From the NCBI GenBank assembly GCA_963738835.1, contig CAVTYH010000006.1, positions 62,001 through 126,000 of the forward strand: 64,000 bases of DNA, read 5' to 3'. Source of the DNA: CAVTYH01 sp963738835. GTDB taxonomy: Bacteria; Planctomycetota; Planctomycetia; Pirellulales; JADZDJ01. How positions within the stretch are numbered: position 1 is the stretch's first letter; each line of letters begins with the position of its first letter. Below the pieces are notes generated by a model. That model saw nothing but the letters and a program-made list of their open reading frames with translations. It did not search any database and had not been told where the DNA came from. Of the stretch, positions 17,569 through 26,814 are shown one piece after another. The position numbers were made by a program, and so were the translations under genes.

Positions 17569-19089
17569 TTACGCTGCCCTGCGAATTGTTGCCGCATCTT
17601 TCTTATGGCCGACCATAATCAGTGATAGGCCCGGCACCGGCAGCAGATAATCGAGCACTTTGGCCACCGGCAACAGGCGATCGAACCAAATCATCTGCCG
17701 GGGACTCAAATACCGCCTCCGCATGACCCGACCTGAAAAGAACCAACCGAGCGAACCGAGCCGGTTGAACTGCCGTGTAAATACAACGTCGAATCCGGCC
17801 AATTCCATCTTCTGCCGCAACTCGTCTTGCGTATAACGGCGGCAATGGCCAAGTTCTGCGTCGGTTCCCGTGTACAACCAGCGGCCCGCTGGAACCACAA
17901 TCACGCAGTGTCCGCCCGGGACCAGCGTTTGATTGAAGCTCTCTAGCACCTGCTGATCGGGTTCCAGGTGTTCCAGCACGTTCATGCAAACGACCGTGTC
18001 GAGCTGCTCGCCTTGCCAGCGGCGAAAGCTCTGCGGATCGCACAAATCACTAGCTTCGATGCGTACGTTGCGGCGCCGCGCGAACCGATTTTTCAACCGA
18101 GCGATATACATTTCGTTGTTATCGATCATGACCAGCCGCTGGCGATCAATCAGCAGCGTGCTCAAATTACCGATGCCGGCGCCGGCTTCCAGCACGCGCT
18201 GACCCAAGAATTTATCAACCTGCTGCAATGTCCAGCGGTTATATTTCTTGGCCCGCGCCACCGCACTGAGGATATAAAGGCCGGAATGTTTTGTGAACTG
18301 CGGGTCGAAGAACCGGCAGCGGATGATTTCCCACAGCGCTTTCAGACCGTCGATGGGCCGGATTTTCTTCCCTTCCTCGAACGTGCGTCCCGCATAGCTG
18401 ATGGGCACCTCGTAAATCCGCGCACCCCATTGCGCCAGTCGGCAAGTCAATTCTGGCTCGATCGTGAACGTGTCGCCCTTCAAATTCAATTGCCGCAGCA
18501 CATCGGCCCGCACCATCTTGTAGCACGTCTCCATGTCGGTCAAATTCAGATTATTGACCAGGTTGGAGATTAGCGTAAGGAAATGGTTGACGACGCTGTG
18601 CCAGAATAGCATCACACGTCGCGGATAACCAGCAAACCTGGAACCGAAGACCGCGTCGGCCTGGCCAAAAAGAATTGGCTCTAACAAAATTGCATAATCG
18701 CGCGGATCGTATTCCAAATCGGCGTCTTGGATGACTGCCACGTCGCCGGTCATGTGCTCGATCGCCGTGCGGACTGCGGCCCCTTTGCCTTGATTTGTGG
18801 AGTGTCGCACCGCCTTAATGCGCCGGTCAGCCGCCGCCAGTTTCTCGACGATTTCCCAAGTGCCATCTGTCGAGGCGTCGTCGGCAATCACCAGCTCCAA
18901 CGACAGTGGCAACCGTACGCTTAACACGCGGGCAACAATTTCAGCCAGCGTGTCTTGCTCGTTATAAACCGGCATCAACACCGAAAGTTTTTGCAGTCGC
19001 GACAGCTCCACGGCCGGCAACGCAGTGGCCTCCAGTCGCACGCTGATGACTTGTGAATCTGCGGCTGAGCTTTCAACCAGCATCGTCAA
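17569..19089 (-). CDS. Bifunctional GT2 glycosyltransferase / SAM methyltransferase
   Basis: Two enzymes in one 506-residue chain. Residues about 35-260 are a GT2 domain of the dolichyl-phosphate-mannose-synthase type: VLMPVYNEQDTL, the IADDASTDGT nucleotide-sugar site and DADLEYDP (122-129) carrying the DxD metal site. Residues about 290-470 are a class I SAM methyltransferase, with motif I VLEAGAGIGNLS (299-310), VIVVPAG and a GHCRRYTQDEL segment typical of sugar O-methyltransferases. The C-terminus is basic. This fusion type is known in bacterial polysaccharide clusters, where it probably makes a methylated or lipid-linked sugar. It is followed 24 bases later by the membrane protein gene, consistent with an operon. 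Confidence 0.92.
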   Translation of the reverse strand: MTMLVESSAADSQVISVRLEATALPAVELSRLQKLSVLMPVYNEQDTLAEIVARVLSVRLPLSLELVIADDASTDGTWEIVEKLAAADRRIKAVRHSTNQGKGAAVRTAIEHMTGDVAVIQDADLEYDPRDYAILLEPILFGQADAVFGSRFAGYPRRVMLFWHSVVNHFLTLISNLVNNLNLTDMETCYKMVRADVLRQLNLKGDTFTIEPELTCRLAQWGARIYEVPISYAGRTFEEGKKIRPIDGLKALWEIIRCRFFDPQFTKHSGLYILSAVARAKKYNRWTLQQVDKFLGQRVLEAGAGIGNLSTLLIDRQRLVMIDNNEMYIARLKNRFARRRNVRIEASDLCDPQSFRRWQGEQLDTVVCMNVLEHLEPDQQVLESFNQTLVPGGHCVIVVPAGRWLYTGTDAELGHCRRYTQDELRQKMELAGFDVVFTRQFNRLGSLGWFFSGRVMRRRYLSPRQMIWFDRLLPVAKVLDYLLPVPGLSLIMVGHKKDAATIRRAA

Positions 19090-19139
19090 ATCCCTTTGAC
19101 CAAATTGTGCGCAGCCAAAGCCTGTTCATTACAAGTCGA

Positions 19140-20270
19140 CTAAGCCACTGCTTTCAGTGCGTTTTCCAACTCCTGCAGCCGATAATGCCGACTGTTGTGC
19201 GGCAGCGGAATTTCTCGATCGGCCACGATAATGTCGGCTCGGCTCACCAATCGCCGATCGACTGGCGCTTCGTCCAAGACCACCAGCACATTGCACTCCG
19301 CCTGGCCGCTGAAATGACCCGGACTGGGCACGAACACGATTTCTACTTCCAGCGGCTCCTCGGCGGTTGGATCGTGACTCGACCGCATCACCGCCAAGGG
19401 ACGAGCAATTGACGCCGGCGGCGGACTGCCGACCACGTTGAGCCGTAGGTCTTCCAACGGCCGCTTGACCAAACCGTTGAGGCAGCGAACCAGCACGCCT
19501 TTGCGATTGAGGTATTCAACGTTGCGTCCGTCACGCCACGATTGCGGATACGTGACATCCGTCGGGTGCCACAAATGATAAGTGTGCGTCCATCGCAGGA
19601 TTGACTGAATTTGCACACCGGCTCGGCGAAGGCGCAGCCGCAAGTCGTCATCTTCGCAACCCCAGCCTTGAAAGTTTTCGTCGTAGCCATTGACCCGTTC
19701 GTAATCGGATCGCCAAATTCCGACATTGTTGCCAATCAACTTCGGCTTTGCGGGATGGCGCAGCAGTTGGTAGAGTCGCGCTTTGCGGTCTTGTTTTTTC
19801 AATCGACGCAATTCTTCTTTTGGCGCCCAATTGACAAACTCGGCGCTGCGGATGACCGGTTCATCGATCCGCTCGGAAGTTTGTTGATCGAGTTTGGCAA
19901 AGTCCCCCGCCATGACATGGCCTGGCTGGCGGTGCCGTAGGTGAAGTGCCACGTGGTCAGGGGGCAAAATGCAATCGCCGTCGAGAAACAGCAGGTACGG
20001 CGCCGTGCTGGCCGCCACCCCTTCATTCCGGCAACGGGCCAATTGAAATGTGCTGTGTGGATGGGTCGTGAAATGCACCGGGAAACCGGCGGTGCGGGCA
20101 AACTCTTCGACCAATTGCGGCGTCTCGTCGGTCGAGCCGTCGTCGGTCACCACCACTTCCATGCACCCCGAAACCTCGCGCTGCAGCGCTACCGACAGCA
20201 AAGCTCGCCGCAAATGAGCGGGCCGCTGATAGGTAGAAATCAAAAGCGCGATGTCGGGAGTCTGACTCAC
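19140..20270 (-). CDS. GT2 family glycosyltransferase
   Basis: Cytoplasmic inverting glycosyltransferase, first gene of the minus-strand glycan cluster. The N-terminus ALLISTYQRPAHLRRAL, the VVTDDGSTDET donor site and LLFLDGDCILPP (a DGD metal-binding triad) define the GT2 fold. IGNNVGIWRSDY and GYDENFQGWGCEDDDLRLRLRRAG give the acceptor-side ED base region (part of a longer motif). About 100 residues at the C-terminus (from near 275) form an extra domain without recognisable motifs. The GCEDDDL pattern is shared with chondroitin-polymerase-like and galactofuranosyl transferases, which would suit the neighbouring glf, but the donor is not proven. Confidence 0.9.
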   Translation of the reverse strand: MSQTPDIALLISTYQRPAHLRRALLSVALQREVSGCMEVVVTDDGSTDETPQLVEEFARTAGFPVHFTTHPHSTFQLARCRNEGVAASTAPYLLFLDGDCILPPDHVALHLRHRQPGHVMAGDFAKLDQQTSERIDEPVIRSAEFVNWAPKEELRRLKKQDRKARLYQLLRHPAKPKLIGNNVGIWRSDYERVNGYDENFQGWGCEDDDLRLRLRRAGVQIQSILRWTHTYHLWHPTDVTYPQSWRDGRNVEYLNRKGVLVRCLNGLVKRPLEDLRLNVVGSPPPASIARPLAVMRSSHDPTAEEPLEVEIVFVPSPGHFSGQAECNVLVVLDEAPVDRRLVSRADIIVADREIPLPHNSRHYRLQELENALKAVA

Positions 20271-20405
20271 CAGGGCCTCGTGCCGGTTGACGCTAGCAGT
20301 ACCGCGACAGCATCGCCGCGGCGTTCGTGTTAAAGGGGGGCGAAGAGTAGTCGATGGTCGCGTGCGCGGTCAATTGCAATCGGATGCGTCACCGCTATCA
20401 CGATC

Positions 20406-21128
20406 TTACTTGCTGCTAAGCGATGCCCAGGCAGCAATGGCGATGGCCGCTGATTCTACCCGCAGAATTCGAGGTCCAAGGTCGATCAGCGCCCAGCCGG
20501 CTGCAATCCCTTGTTGCACTTCTTCATCGGTGAAGCCGCCTTCCGGCCCGATGGCGGCAGTCACACCTGCACTGAGCAAAGCGTCAATATTGCCATGCCA
20601 AATCTCGTGTAACGGCCTGCCTCCTGGGTGAGCAAGAAATTGTTTTCCGGCTGGATTGGGCAGCGCCGCGAAAGTCGTCCATTTTTGCGGTTCCGCAATT
20701 TCCATCAACCGGTTCCGGCCACATTGCTTGCTGGCCTCGATGACCGCCCGACGGAGGCGTGCCAGTGCGCTGGCCACCGGTTGAGCCACGCTTCGCTCGG
20801 CAATTAGTGGTACGATCGCCGTCACGCCCATTTCAACCGCTTTTTCCACGAGCCATTGCTGACGATCTCCCTTGGGAAGTGCGATGGCCAACTTCAGCCG
20901 CAACGGCGATTCTCGATCGACCTCGCGCACCGTTAGCAGGGTTAGCTCGACCTGTGATTTGCCCACCTTCTCTACCTGCGCGTCGAACTCTCGGCCGGAC
21001 CCATCGAACAGCACAACCGAATCGCCAACCTTGGCCCGCATTACGTGCGTCAAGTGATGGGCTTCGGTTCCCTCGAGCAGCGCTCGATCGCCGGTGATCA
21101 ACGTGCTGGCAAAAAATCGTTCCGACAT
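20406..21128 (-). CDS. rsmE: 16S rRNA (uracil-1498-N3)-methyltransferase
   Basis: SPOUT-class methyltransferase that modifies U1498 of 16S rRNA in the 30S subunit. The ATG at 21128 gives the standard start MSERFFAS. Family landmarks are HHLTHVMRAKVGD (PUA-like N-terminal domain), ALPKGDRQQWLVEKAVEMGV and the knotted SAM site IGPEGGFTDEEV, followed by LGPRILRVESAAIAI at the C-terminus. The length (240 aa) is normal. It is monocistronic and divergent from the ATPase gene that follows. Confidence 0.95.
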   Translation of the reverse strand: MSERFFASTLITGDRALLEGTEAHHLTHVMRAKVGDSVVLFDGSGREFDAQVEKVGKSQVELTLLTVREVDRESPLRLKLAIALPKGDRQQWLVEKAVEMGVTAIVPLIAERSVAQPVASALARLRRAVIEASKQCGRNRLMEIAEPQKWTTFAALPNPAGKQFLAHPGGRPLHEIWHGNIDALLSAGVTAAIGPEGGFTDEEVQQGIAAGWALIDLGPRILRVESAAIAIAAWASLSSK

Positions 21129-21267
21129 GCTGGCAGAATCATAAAATCGCGATTGGTCATCAAGTCTCCGCACCATCCTACCGATAACTTAAAAGATACG
21201 GAAATCGAAAGCCGCGCGGCCTGTTTGGCCGTCTGGCACGTTCTTCTCCTTTCGAGCGGTAAGTTGC

Positions 21268-22083
21268 ATGTTTCGCAAACATTGGGGTTTGCGCGAATCG
21301 CCATTTCGCGGTTCGCTCGATTGGCGGCTGCTCTTTCCCAGCCCGACGCACGAGGAAGCACTCGCGCGGCTGCAATTTCTGGTGGACGAACGGCGCAGCT
21401 TGGGCTTGCTCTTTGGATTAACCGGCTGCGGAAAATCGCTCGTGCTGGAAGTTTTTTCCCGGCAACTGCGCCGCAGCAGTGCGCAAGTGGCGAACGTCAG
21501 CCTGTTGGGGACCGATCTGCATGAATTCCTGTGGTTAGCGGCGGCCGACTTGGGAATCAATCCAGATCGTCGCGACGATGTCTTTCGCTTGTGGCGTTCG
21601 GTGCTCGATCGACTTGTAGAAAACCGTTACCAGCAACTGAGCACCATTCTGCTCTTGGACGATGCCGAAGACGCGTCGCCCCAGGTATTGGAACATGTGG
21701 CCCGGCTGGCTCAATGGGAAAGAGCCGGCGGCGCAGCACCACGGTTGACGATTGTGCTGGCCGCCGATGCAAATGCTGCGGCGAAGCTGTCGCCGCAGCT
21801 GCTGGAATTGGCCGAGCTGCGAATCGACGTCGAACCCTGGGAACCGGCAGACACGGTCCAGTATGTGGCGACCGCGCTCGAGCATGCCGGCCGTTCCACT
21901 CCGGTTTTCACCGACGAGGCACTCCATCTGCTCCACGACTTGTGCGATGGTGTCCCGCGGCGAGTGAACCAGTTGGCGAGCCTCGCCCTGGCGGCTGGCG
22001 CCGGCCGTAAGCTGGCCGAAATCGATGCCGAAACAATTGACGGCATCTATCACGAATTGGCCGTCGTCGAAGCCGTGGCGTAA
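21268..22083 (+). CDS. ExeA/GspA-like AAA ATPase
   Basis: P-loop ATPase of the ExeA/GspA type, related to type II secretion accessory ATPases. It begins MFRKHWGLRESPFRGSLDWR, which matches the family start (phenylalanine-x-x-PF). Walker A is GLTGCGKS (50-57) and Walker B ILLLDDAED (near 128-136); an RRVNQLASLAL sensor-2 region lies near the C-terminus. There is no peptidoglycan-binding tail, so it is the short form. In planctomycetes such proteins often occur away from secretion operons. The partner is unknown; the following same-strand genes may be cotranscribed. Confidence 0.85.
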   Translation: MFRKHWGLRESPFRGSLDWRLLFPSPTHEEALARLQFLVDERRSLGLLFGLTGCGKSLVLEVFSRQLRRSSAQVANVSLLGTDLHEFLWLAAADLGINPDRRDDVFRLWRSVLDRLVENRYQQLSTILLLDDAEDASPQVLEHVARLAQWERAGGAAPRLTIVLAADANAAAKLSPQLLELAELRIDVEPWEPADTVQYVATALEHAGRSTPVFTDEALHLLHDLCDGVPRRVNQLASLALAAGAGRKLAEIDAETIDGIYHELAVVEAVA

Positions 22084-22235
22084 CACGGGATGCCACAGAT
22101 CGAACGAATTTCTCCAAGATCGGCCCCGCTACGGCGAATAGCTTTTTGCCCTGGTGAGAGGGGGACGGCCGCATTAAAATTAGCGGTTTGCTCTGTTGAG
22201 TTCCGCGATCTGCAGATTCAGCCCAAGGTCCCACC

Positions 22236-22958
22236 GTGTCCACTGCCGCCAGCCAAGCCAAGACCCATGTCGCCTCGTCCGGCGAGCAAACGCTGTCCAT
22301 CGATTTACGCGATCCCTGGTTAGCGGCGTTTCTGGGTTGGCTTGTGCCCGGCCTGGGGCACTTCTACCAGCGCCGCTGGGGGAAGGGCGGGCTGTTCATG
22401 ACCTGTATTCTGGCCACGTTTTTCTACGGTCTTTGGTTAGGTAATGGTCGGGTGGTTTACGCTTCGTTCCGCGATGCCGATGCCCACTACGCCTACTTGT
22501 GCCAGGTCGGCGTGGGCGTGCCAGCGTTGCCCGCCGTGGTGCAATCACTGCGTGTCGGCGGGCCGACTCCCAAAGCTCCGTTGTGGGACGGGTTCATGGC
22601 GCCGCCGATGGTGCGTGGGCAATTGGTTCCGCGCACTTGGGTTGAAGATCAACAAGACAAGCGAAATGCGATTGATCCGAACGATAAGGAATTCGCCTCC
22701 GAAAATTTCGCCAACGCCGATCCCGATGGCGTGTACCTGCGATATGTTCCCGGCGGCGGTGGTAGCGAAGGGACCGATCAGGCTGCCTTCTGGCAATACA
22801 AGCAGGGCTCGTTCTGGGATCTTGGAACAGTGTTCACCATGATTGCCGGATTATTGAACATCTTGGCCGTTTGGGACGCCTGGGGCGGGCCCGCGTTGCC
22901 TGTTACCAAGTCGGAAGAAGAAGCGAACGAGAAAAAACAAAAAGATGAGCAGAAATAA
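22236..22958 (+). CDS. DUF6677-like membrane protein
   Basis: 240-residue protein conserved in planctomycetes; function unknown. Residues about 25-65 read WLAAFLGWLVPGLGHFYQRRWGKG followed by a hydrophobic helix (part of a longer match), the pattern of DUF6677/TM2-like proteins. A soluble, probably periplasmic, region of about 110 residues comes next, then a second helix near 205-225 (FTMIAGLLNILAVWDAW) and a charged Lys/Glu-rich C-terminal tail facing the cytoplasm. It lies between the ExeA-like ATPase and another small membrane protein on the same strand, which suggests a transcription unit. Confidence 0.75.
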   Translation: MSTAASQAKTHVASSGEQTLSIDLRDPWLAAFLGWLVPGLGHFYQRRWGKGGLFMTCILATFFYGLWLGNGRVVYASFRDADAHYAYLCQVGVGVPALPAVVQSLRVGGPTPKAPLWDGFMAPPMVRGQLVPRTWVEDQQDKRNAIDPNDKEFASENFANADPDGVYLRYVPGGGGSEGTDQAAFWQYKQGSFWDLGTVFTMIAGLLNILAVWDAWGGPALPVTKSEEEANEKKQKDEQK

Positions 22959-23021
22959 AGACGAGCCCAATTAGTTGTCCTGGCCAGAATTTCTGACCCC
23001 TGATCCCTGACCCTTGCTGCC

Positions 23022-23213
23022 ATGCTCCTCTCCCAAGCCAATCAACTCTGGTACGCCCTGCCGCTGGTGGTTTCCGTCAGCTTGGTGTATGCCGCCACTC
23101 GACATGAAGACATGCCTTCGATCTTGAGCCACGCGCTGCGGATGGGCACGTGGATTATTGTATTCCTGGCGGCACTAGGAGTTCTGCTGTGGTGGCTCGG
23201 CCGCGGTCTGTAG
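23022..23213 (+). CDS. Small membrane protein downstream of DUF6677-like gene
   Basis: 63-residue protein with two predicted helices: residues 10-26 (YALPLVVSVSLVYAAT) and 42-60 (WIIVFLAALGVLLWWLG), joined by a charged loop RHEDMPSIL. Not recognised by name, but gene-like: good composition, and adjacent on the same strand to a planctomycete-conserved gene. Its last 39 bases overlap the 3' end of csrA on the opposite strand, so the two coding regions are tail-to-tail and mutually antisense. The CTGACCC-type word repeat at 22985-23020 directly precedes the start. Confidence 0.65.
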   Translation: MLLSQANQLWYALPLVVSVSLVYAATRHEDMPSILSHALRMGTWIIVFLAALGVLLWWLGRGL

Positions 23214-23405
23214 CGCCAAATCGACGTGCCCAACCGGCACGTAGGACCAACCGCGGCGATGAACGAGTTCTTGTCGATAGATCGACATGTGTCGCGGCGC
23301 GCTAACGCCGATCTGCACCCGGCCTCGACCAATTTCGACAACATTCACCACAATGTCGTCGGCGATGACGATCGACTGGCCACTCTTTCGGGACAGTACC
23401 AGCAT
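23175..23405 (-). CDS. csrA: Carbon storage regulator CsrA
   Basis: Small RNA-binding dimer that represses or activates translation by binding GGA motifs in mRNA leaders. Starting at the ATG at 23405, it reads MLVLSRKSGQSIVI, the invariant CsrA start, followed by DDIVVNVVEIGRGRVQIGVSAP and YRQELV. A strong AAAGGAG ribosome-binding site precedes this ATG, so the longer version from 23444 is rejected. At 76 residues it has a typical core plus a short extra tail. The usual Arg in the RVxIGI segment is kept, but Glu after APR is replaced by HMS. It overlaps the convergent small membrane gene by 39 bases. Confidence 0.95.
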   Translation of the reverse strand: MLVLSRKSGQSIVIADDIVVNVVEIGRGRVQIGVSAPRHMSIYRQELVHRRGWSYVPVGHVDLALQTAAEPPQQNS

Positions 23406-23565
23406 GAGAGACTCCTTTCGACGGGCGACGGCTCGAAAACCCAATCGAAATGTTAGCGAATTCTCGTGAGCGGTTCGTTAGCGGCGTTTTAGCATTCGAC
23501 TTTTCGCCGCCGGAATTCCCTCTCGTGTCTCAAATTTTCGTGGCCCGACGATGTTTACGGCCGCG

Positions 23566-24030
23566 TCAGCCCTTGTTGATGACCGCAATCACCGATGAAA
23601 TCACATACACGCTCAGCAGCGACCACCATGCTAGATAGAAAATCATGTTTTGCGGCTTGGCGATGGTCAACAAGGCCAATCCGCCGAAGGTGGCCAAACC
23701 CAAGACGCCGGCAAATAAGTCGGTCGGCACCAATCGCAGCACCGCAAACGCCACGGCGCAGAAGAACACGATTTGCATCAGATCGCGCAGACTGAATTGA
23801 AAGACCATCTCGTCATCGGGTGCTTCCTCGTCGAATGAACCGAGTTGCGCTTTCAGCTCGGCTTCTACTTGGACGCGCGATTGAACAACCGATTTTCCTT
23901 CCGGCGGCGCCAGTACGTAATCGGGGGTTGCCTCGTCGAATTCCGGATGCGGCGGGTGAGCGGCGTTGCCCTGGCGTTTGATCGGAGCAACGTGAGAATC
24001 GGCAAATCGAATCTCGAATTCGTCCGACAT
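23566..24030 (-). CDS. Membrane protein with long acidic N-terminal region
   Basis: Unrecognised. From the ATG at 24030 (MSDEFEIRFADSHVAP) there are about 85 polar, acidic residues, then FQFSLRDLMQIVFFCAVAFAV, a variant of the short planctomycete S-x-R-DL-x-x-I membrane motif, followed by two more hydrophobic segments ending at VINKG (154 aa in all). The upstream extension to 24159 lacks this pattern. It is divergent from the VWA-like gene that starts at 24204. Likely an inner-membrane protein with a cytoplasmic N-terminal region. Confidence 0.65.
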   Translation of the reverse strand: MSDEFEIRFADSHVAPIKRQGNAAHPPHPEFDEATPDYVLAPPEGKSVVQSRVQVEAELKAQLGSFDEEAPDDEMVFQFSLRDLMQIVFFCAVAFAVLRLVPTDLFAGVLGLATFGGLALLTIAKPQNMIFYLAWWSLLSVYVISSVIAVINKG

Positions 24031-24203
24031 GGCCAATGACTCCGAGAATTTCTGGCGGAAAGCACGCTCGCCTCGGGCGTCGCCACCACCGGCATCATTT
24101 TCTTGGTGTGCGACTTGTAATGCAACATGGATCGATCGACAAGCAAGCATACGCAGCACGGCGTTTCACAATTTGCTTTTCTCGCCGCGTCACTCTGTGT
24201 ACG

Positions 24204-25877
24204 ATGGCCGATAGACGGACAACCGTGGTCGCGACCAGCGACGACATTGAATTCTGGCCCACGAGGTGTAACTTGCGGCGGCTTGGTGTTTTAATCATGG
24301 CAGGCGTCGTCGCCGGCCTGCTGACGAAGTCTTCGATTGTGCAGGCCGACGAACCGAACGACGCGTCAAAATCGATCAAAGTGCCGCCGGCCCAGGCAGC
24401 ACTTATCGGCAAGGGTGACGAGCTCGAAAAGCAATCCAGGGCAAAGTCGAAAAATGCACCCGACCGGCGGGGCAAAAAATCCCCGGGCGATTCTCAGGCA
24501 GTTTTCCGCTCCAGCGAACGTACTGCCGCCGATAAAATCGCCGCCGAAATTCGGGACGCTCTGCAATTGCGCAAGACGCTGGTTGTGTGGCTCATCGAAC
24601 AATCGCCCGACTCTGCGACATTGGCCGGCAACATGACCGATCAGATGGTCCGCATCATGCAGGAAATTGGTCCGGAAAGTGCCGGCAATCTGGAAATGGC
24701 CGTCGTGAGTTACGGCGGCGACGTGAGCATGCTGACGCCCGAGCCGGTTACCGAAGCAGACAAACTGCATTCAGCCCTTGCGCCGCTGAAGGCCAAAAAA
24801 GGCGAATCGGCCAATTCCTCGGCCGATGACAAAGTCGTGGCCGCCGTCGCACTGAACCAGGCCGTCGAAAAGTTTTTGCCCTATCGCAGGCGGGGCTACG
24901 AAGTTCTGCTCGTCATGGTCGGCACTACAACGGACGACCAGCCGAGTGCCGCAGATGAAGCCATCGTAGCACTCAAACGTACTGCTGTGCCGGTGTACGG
25001 CGTTGGTCCGGCGATGCCTTTCGGCTTATTTTTGCCGGGGGAGAAGAATCGTCGCCCGCCGCCGCAAGGCACTCTCAGCGGCGACCAACGAAAATTCGAA
25101 TCGCTTTTTCCGGAACGGATTCAACTGGCGCTTTCCGGCAATCAAAGTGCCGCCGACCTAACCGACTCCGGCTTCGGTCCGTTCGGCCTGGAACGAATCT
25201 GCCGTCTGACAGGCGGTCGGTGTGTTCGTTTTCGCAGCGGCGCGCCGCCGGGCTGGGAGATCGATCCCGCCACGGGCGACGTCAAAGCAGAACTGCTGAT
25301 GAAGTACGCCCCCGATTACGTCAACGAAGAGCAGTATCAGCAACTCTTGAACGAAAACAAATGCCGGATGGCACTGCACAACGCGGCATTGCTGCCGCCG
25401 ATGATCGGCCTGCAATCGGTGCGAACCGACTTTCCGAAAGAGAAAGATGAAGCGGCCCTGGCGCGAACCATCAAAACGGCGCAGGAGGCCGCAGCCGTCG
25501 TCGATCAGCCCATTCAAAGGCTCTACGACACGCTGATCGTCGGCGAATCGGATCGGCCTGCATTAACGGGCGTCCGCTGGCAAGCGGCCTACGATCTGGC
25601 AATGGGGCAAACTCTGGCCACGAAAGCCCGACTCGACGGTTACAATGCCATGCTGGCCATCATCAAGCAAGGCAAGGCGTTTGCGAATCCCGACAGCAAG
25701 CGTTGGGTGCTGGAACCGGCCGACGAAATCGCCGCCGCCAGTCCGCTGGACAAAATGGCAAAAAGCTCCCGGGTTTATTTGCAGCGCGTCGCCCACGAAC
25801 ACAAAGGCACACCCTGGGCCACGATTGCCGAGCGGGAATTGAAGTATCCGGCCGGGTGGAAGTTTGTGGAGAAATGA
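24204..25877 (+). CDS. Exported VWA-like protein
   Basis: A protein of about 557 residues from the ATG at 24204 (MADRRTTVVATSDD). A hydrophobic segment at about 28-45 (LGVLIMAGVVAGLLT) acts as a signal peptide or anchor. Residues about 105-290 resemble a von Willebrand factor A fold: KTLVVWLIEQSPDS in place of the DxSxS MIDAS, MAVVSYGGDVSML, and YEVLLVMVGTTTDD. The MIDAS serines are not clearly kept, so metal binding is doubtful. The C-terminal half is unfamiliar. Conserved planctomycete VWA-type periplasmic protein is my best description; the role is unknown. Confidence 0.68.
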   Translation: MADRRTTVVATSDDIEFWPTRCNLRRLGVLIMAGVVAGLLTKSSIVQADEPNDASKSIKVPPAQAALIGKGDELEKQSRAKSKNAPDRRGKKSPGDSQAVFRSSERTAADKIAAEIRDALQLRKTLVVWLIEQSPDSATLAGNMTDQMVRIMQEIGPESAGNLEMAVVSYGGDVSMLTPEPVTEADKLHSALAPLKAKKGESANSSADDKVVAAVALNQAVEKFLPYRRRGYEVLLVMVGTTTDDQPSAADEAIVALKRTAVPVYGVGPAMPFGLFLPGEKNRRPPPQGTLSGDQRKFESLFPERIQLALSGNQSAADLTDSGFGPFGLERICRLTGGRCVRFRSGAPPGWEIDPATGDVKAELLMKYAPDYVNEEQYQQLLNENKCRMALHNAALLPPMIGLQSVRTDFPKEKDEAALARTIKTAQEAAAVVDQPIQRLYDTLIVGESDRPALTGVRWQAAYDLAMGQTLATKARLDGYNAMLAIIKQGKAFANPDSKRWVLEPADEIAAASPLDKMAKSSRVYLQRVAHEHKGTPWATIAERELKYPAGWKFVEK

Positions 25878-25915
25878 CGGCATGGAATTTCGAGCTGCGT
25901 CATTTTCATGCCGCG

Positions 25916-26712
25916 CTATCCGCCCAGCGACGACCGCAAATCGGCAATCGCTTCTTGCTGGCGTCGAATTGTCTCGGCCTGTGAATCCAATTCCCGCCGC
26001 AGCTCCGCGATTTCGGTCCGCAGTAATTGCAGTTCGTCGGAAGCTCTTCCGGCATTTGCCGGTTGCATGGACGCGTGCGTTGTCGCGGCGGGTGGATTGG
26101 CCCGCTGCGGCGGCGCCGGCCGTTTCTCCATCTCGCTTACCGCGCCGGCGTTTCGGGCCTTCAATCGTTCCAATTCTTCCGGCTCGTAAAGATTGTGGCT
26201 GATGATTTGCCCGCGGCCGGGCGGCGTGATGTCGATCACCAATTTCTTGCCCCGCAATGAATCGAGAATGCCCCGCAGCGCGTTCAAATCGGCAATCGGC
26301 TCCATGCGCGAGGCTCGGCCGCGCAATTCACCTTCTGTCTGGCGCGGCGCAGCAGCAGCTCGGTCATTACCGCCAGCTCGACCTTATCGACCCCCAGCCA
26401 TTCGTACATCAAGTGGCGAAACTTGGCCACCCGGCCGCTGCCTTGAATTTCGACCACGACGCCAACTCCTTTCAACCGGTCGAGCGTATCCATCACGTCG
26501 TTCTCTTGCAGTTGCATTTGCGGATCGCGGTTGCTCTTCTGATTGCAACCATTCACCAAGCCGTTGATGGTCATGGGGTATTGTTCCGGCGTGGTCTTGG
26601 CTTTTTCGACCAGCACGCCAACTACGCGGCGGTCAACTCTTCCCAGCGGCCGCCAGCGCGGTGGAGAGGTTTCCATAGTTCCGGCGGCAGTGTGTGTGTT
26701 GGGCTCGTTCAT
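25916..26712 (-). pseudogene. yceH: YceH/DUF480 winged-helix protein, frameshifted
   Basis: UPF0502/DUF480 family protein with tandem winged-helix domains, putatively DNA-binding. From 26712 (MNEPNTHTAAG) the family start RRVVGVLVEKAKTTPEQYPMTINGL is clear (partly quoted here), then SNRDPQMQL and VMTELLLRRA. At about 26310 one C appears to be missing from CCC (GCC-AG-ACA for GCC-CAG-ACA). The family sequence resumes in the next frame as TEGELRGRASRMEPIADL and runs to a C-terminal coiled coil with heptads (LLRTEIAELRRELDSQAETI). The restored length is about 265 residues. This is one of the clearest cases where a single inserted base would restore a canonical gene. Confidence 0.85.
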
Positions 26713-26814
26713 GGATGTTTGCTTGCGATGGATTGAAAATTTCGGAGAATTGTAGAAGTCGTGTTTTAACAAGATTGCCAACGATTGACCATGTTTGCTT
26801 CCAGATTACTGCTC

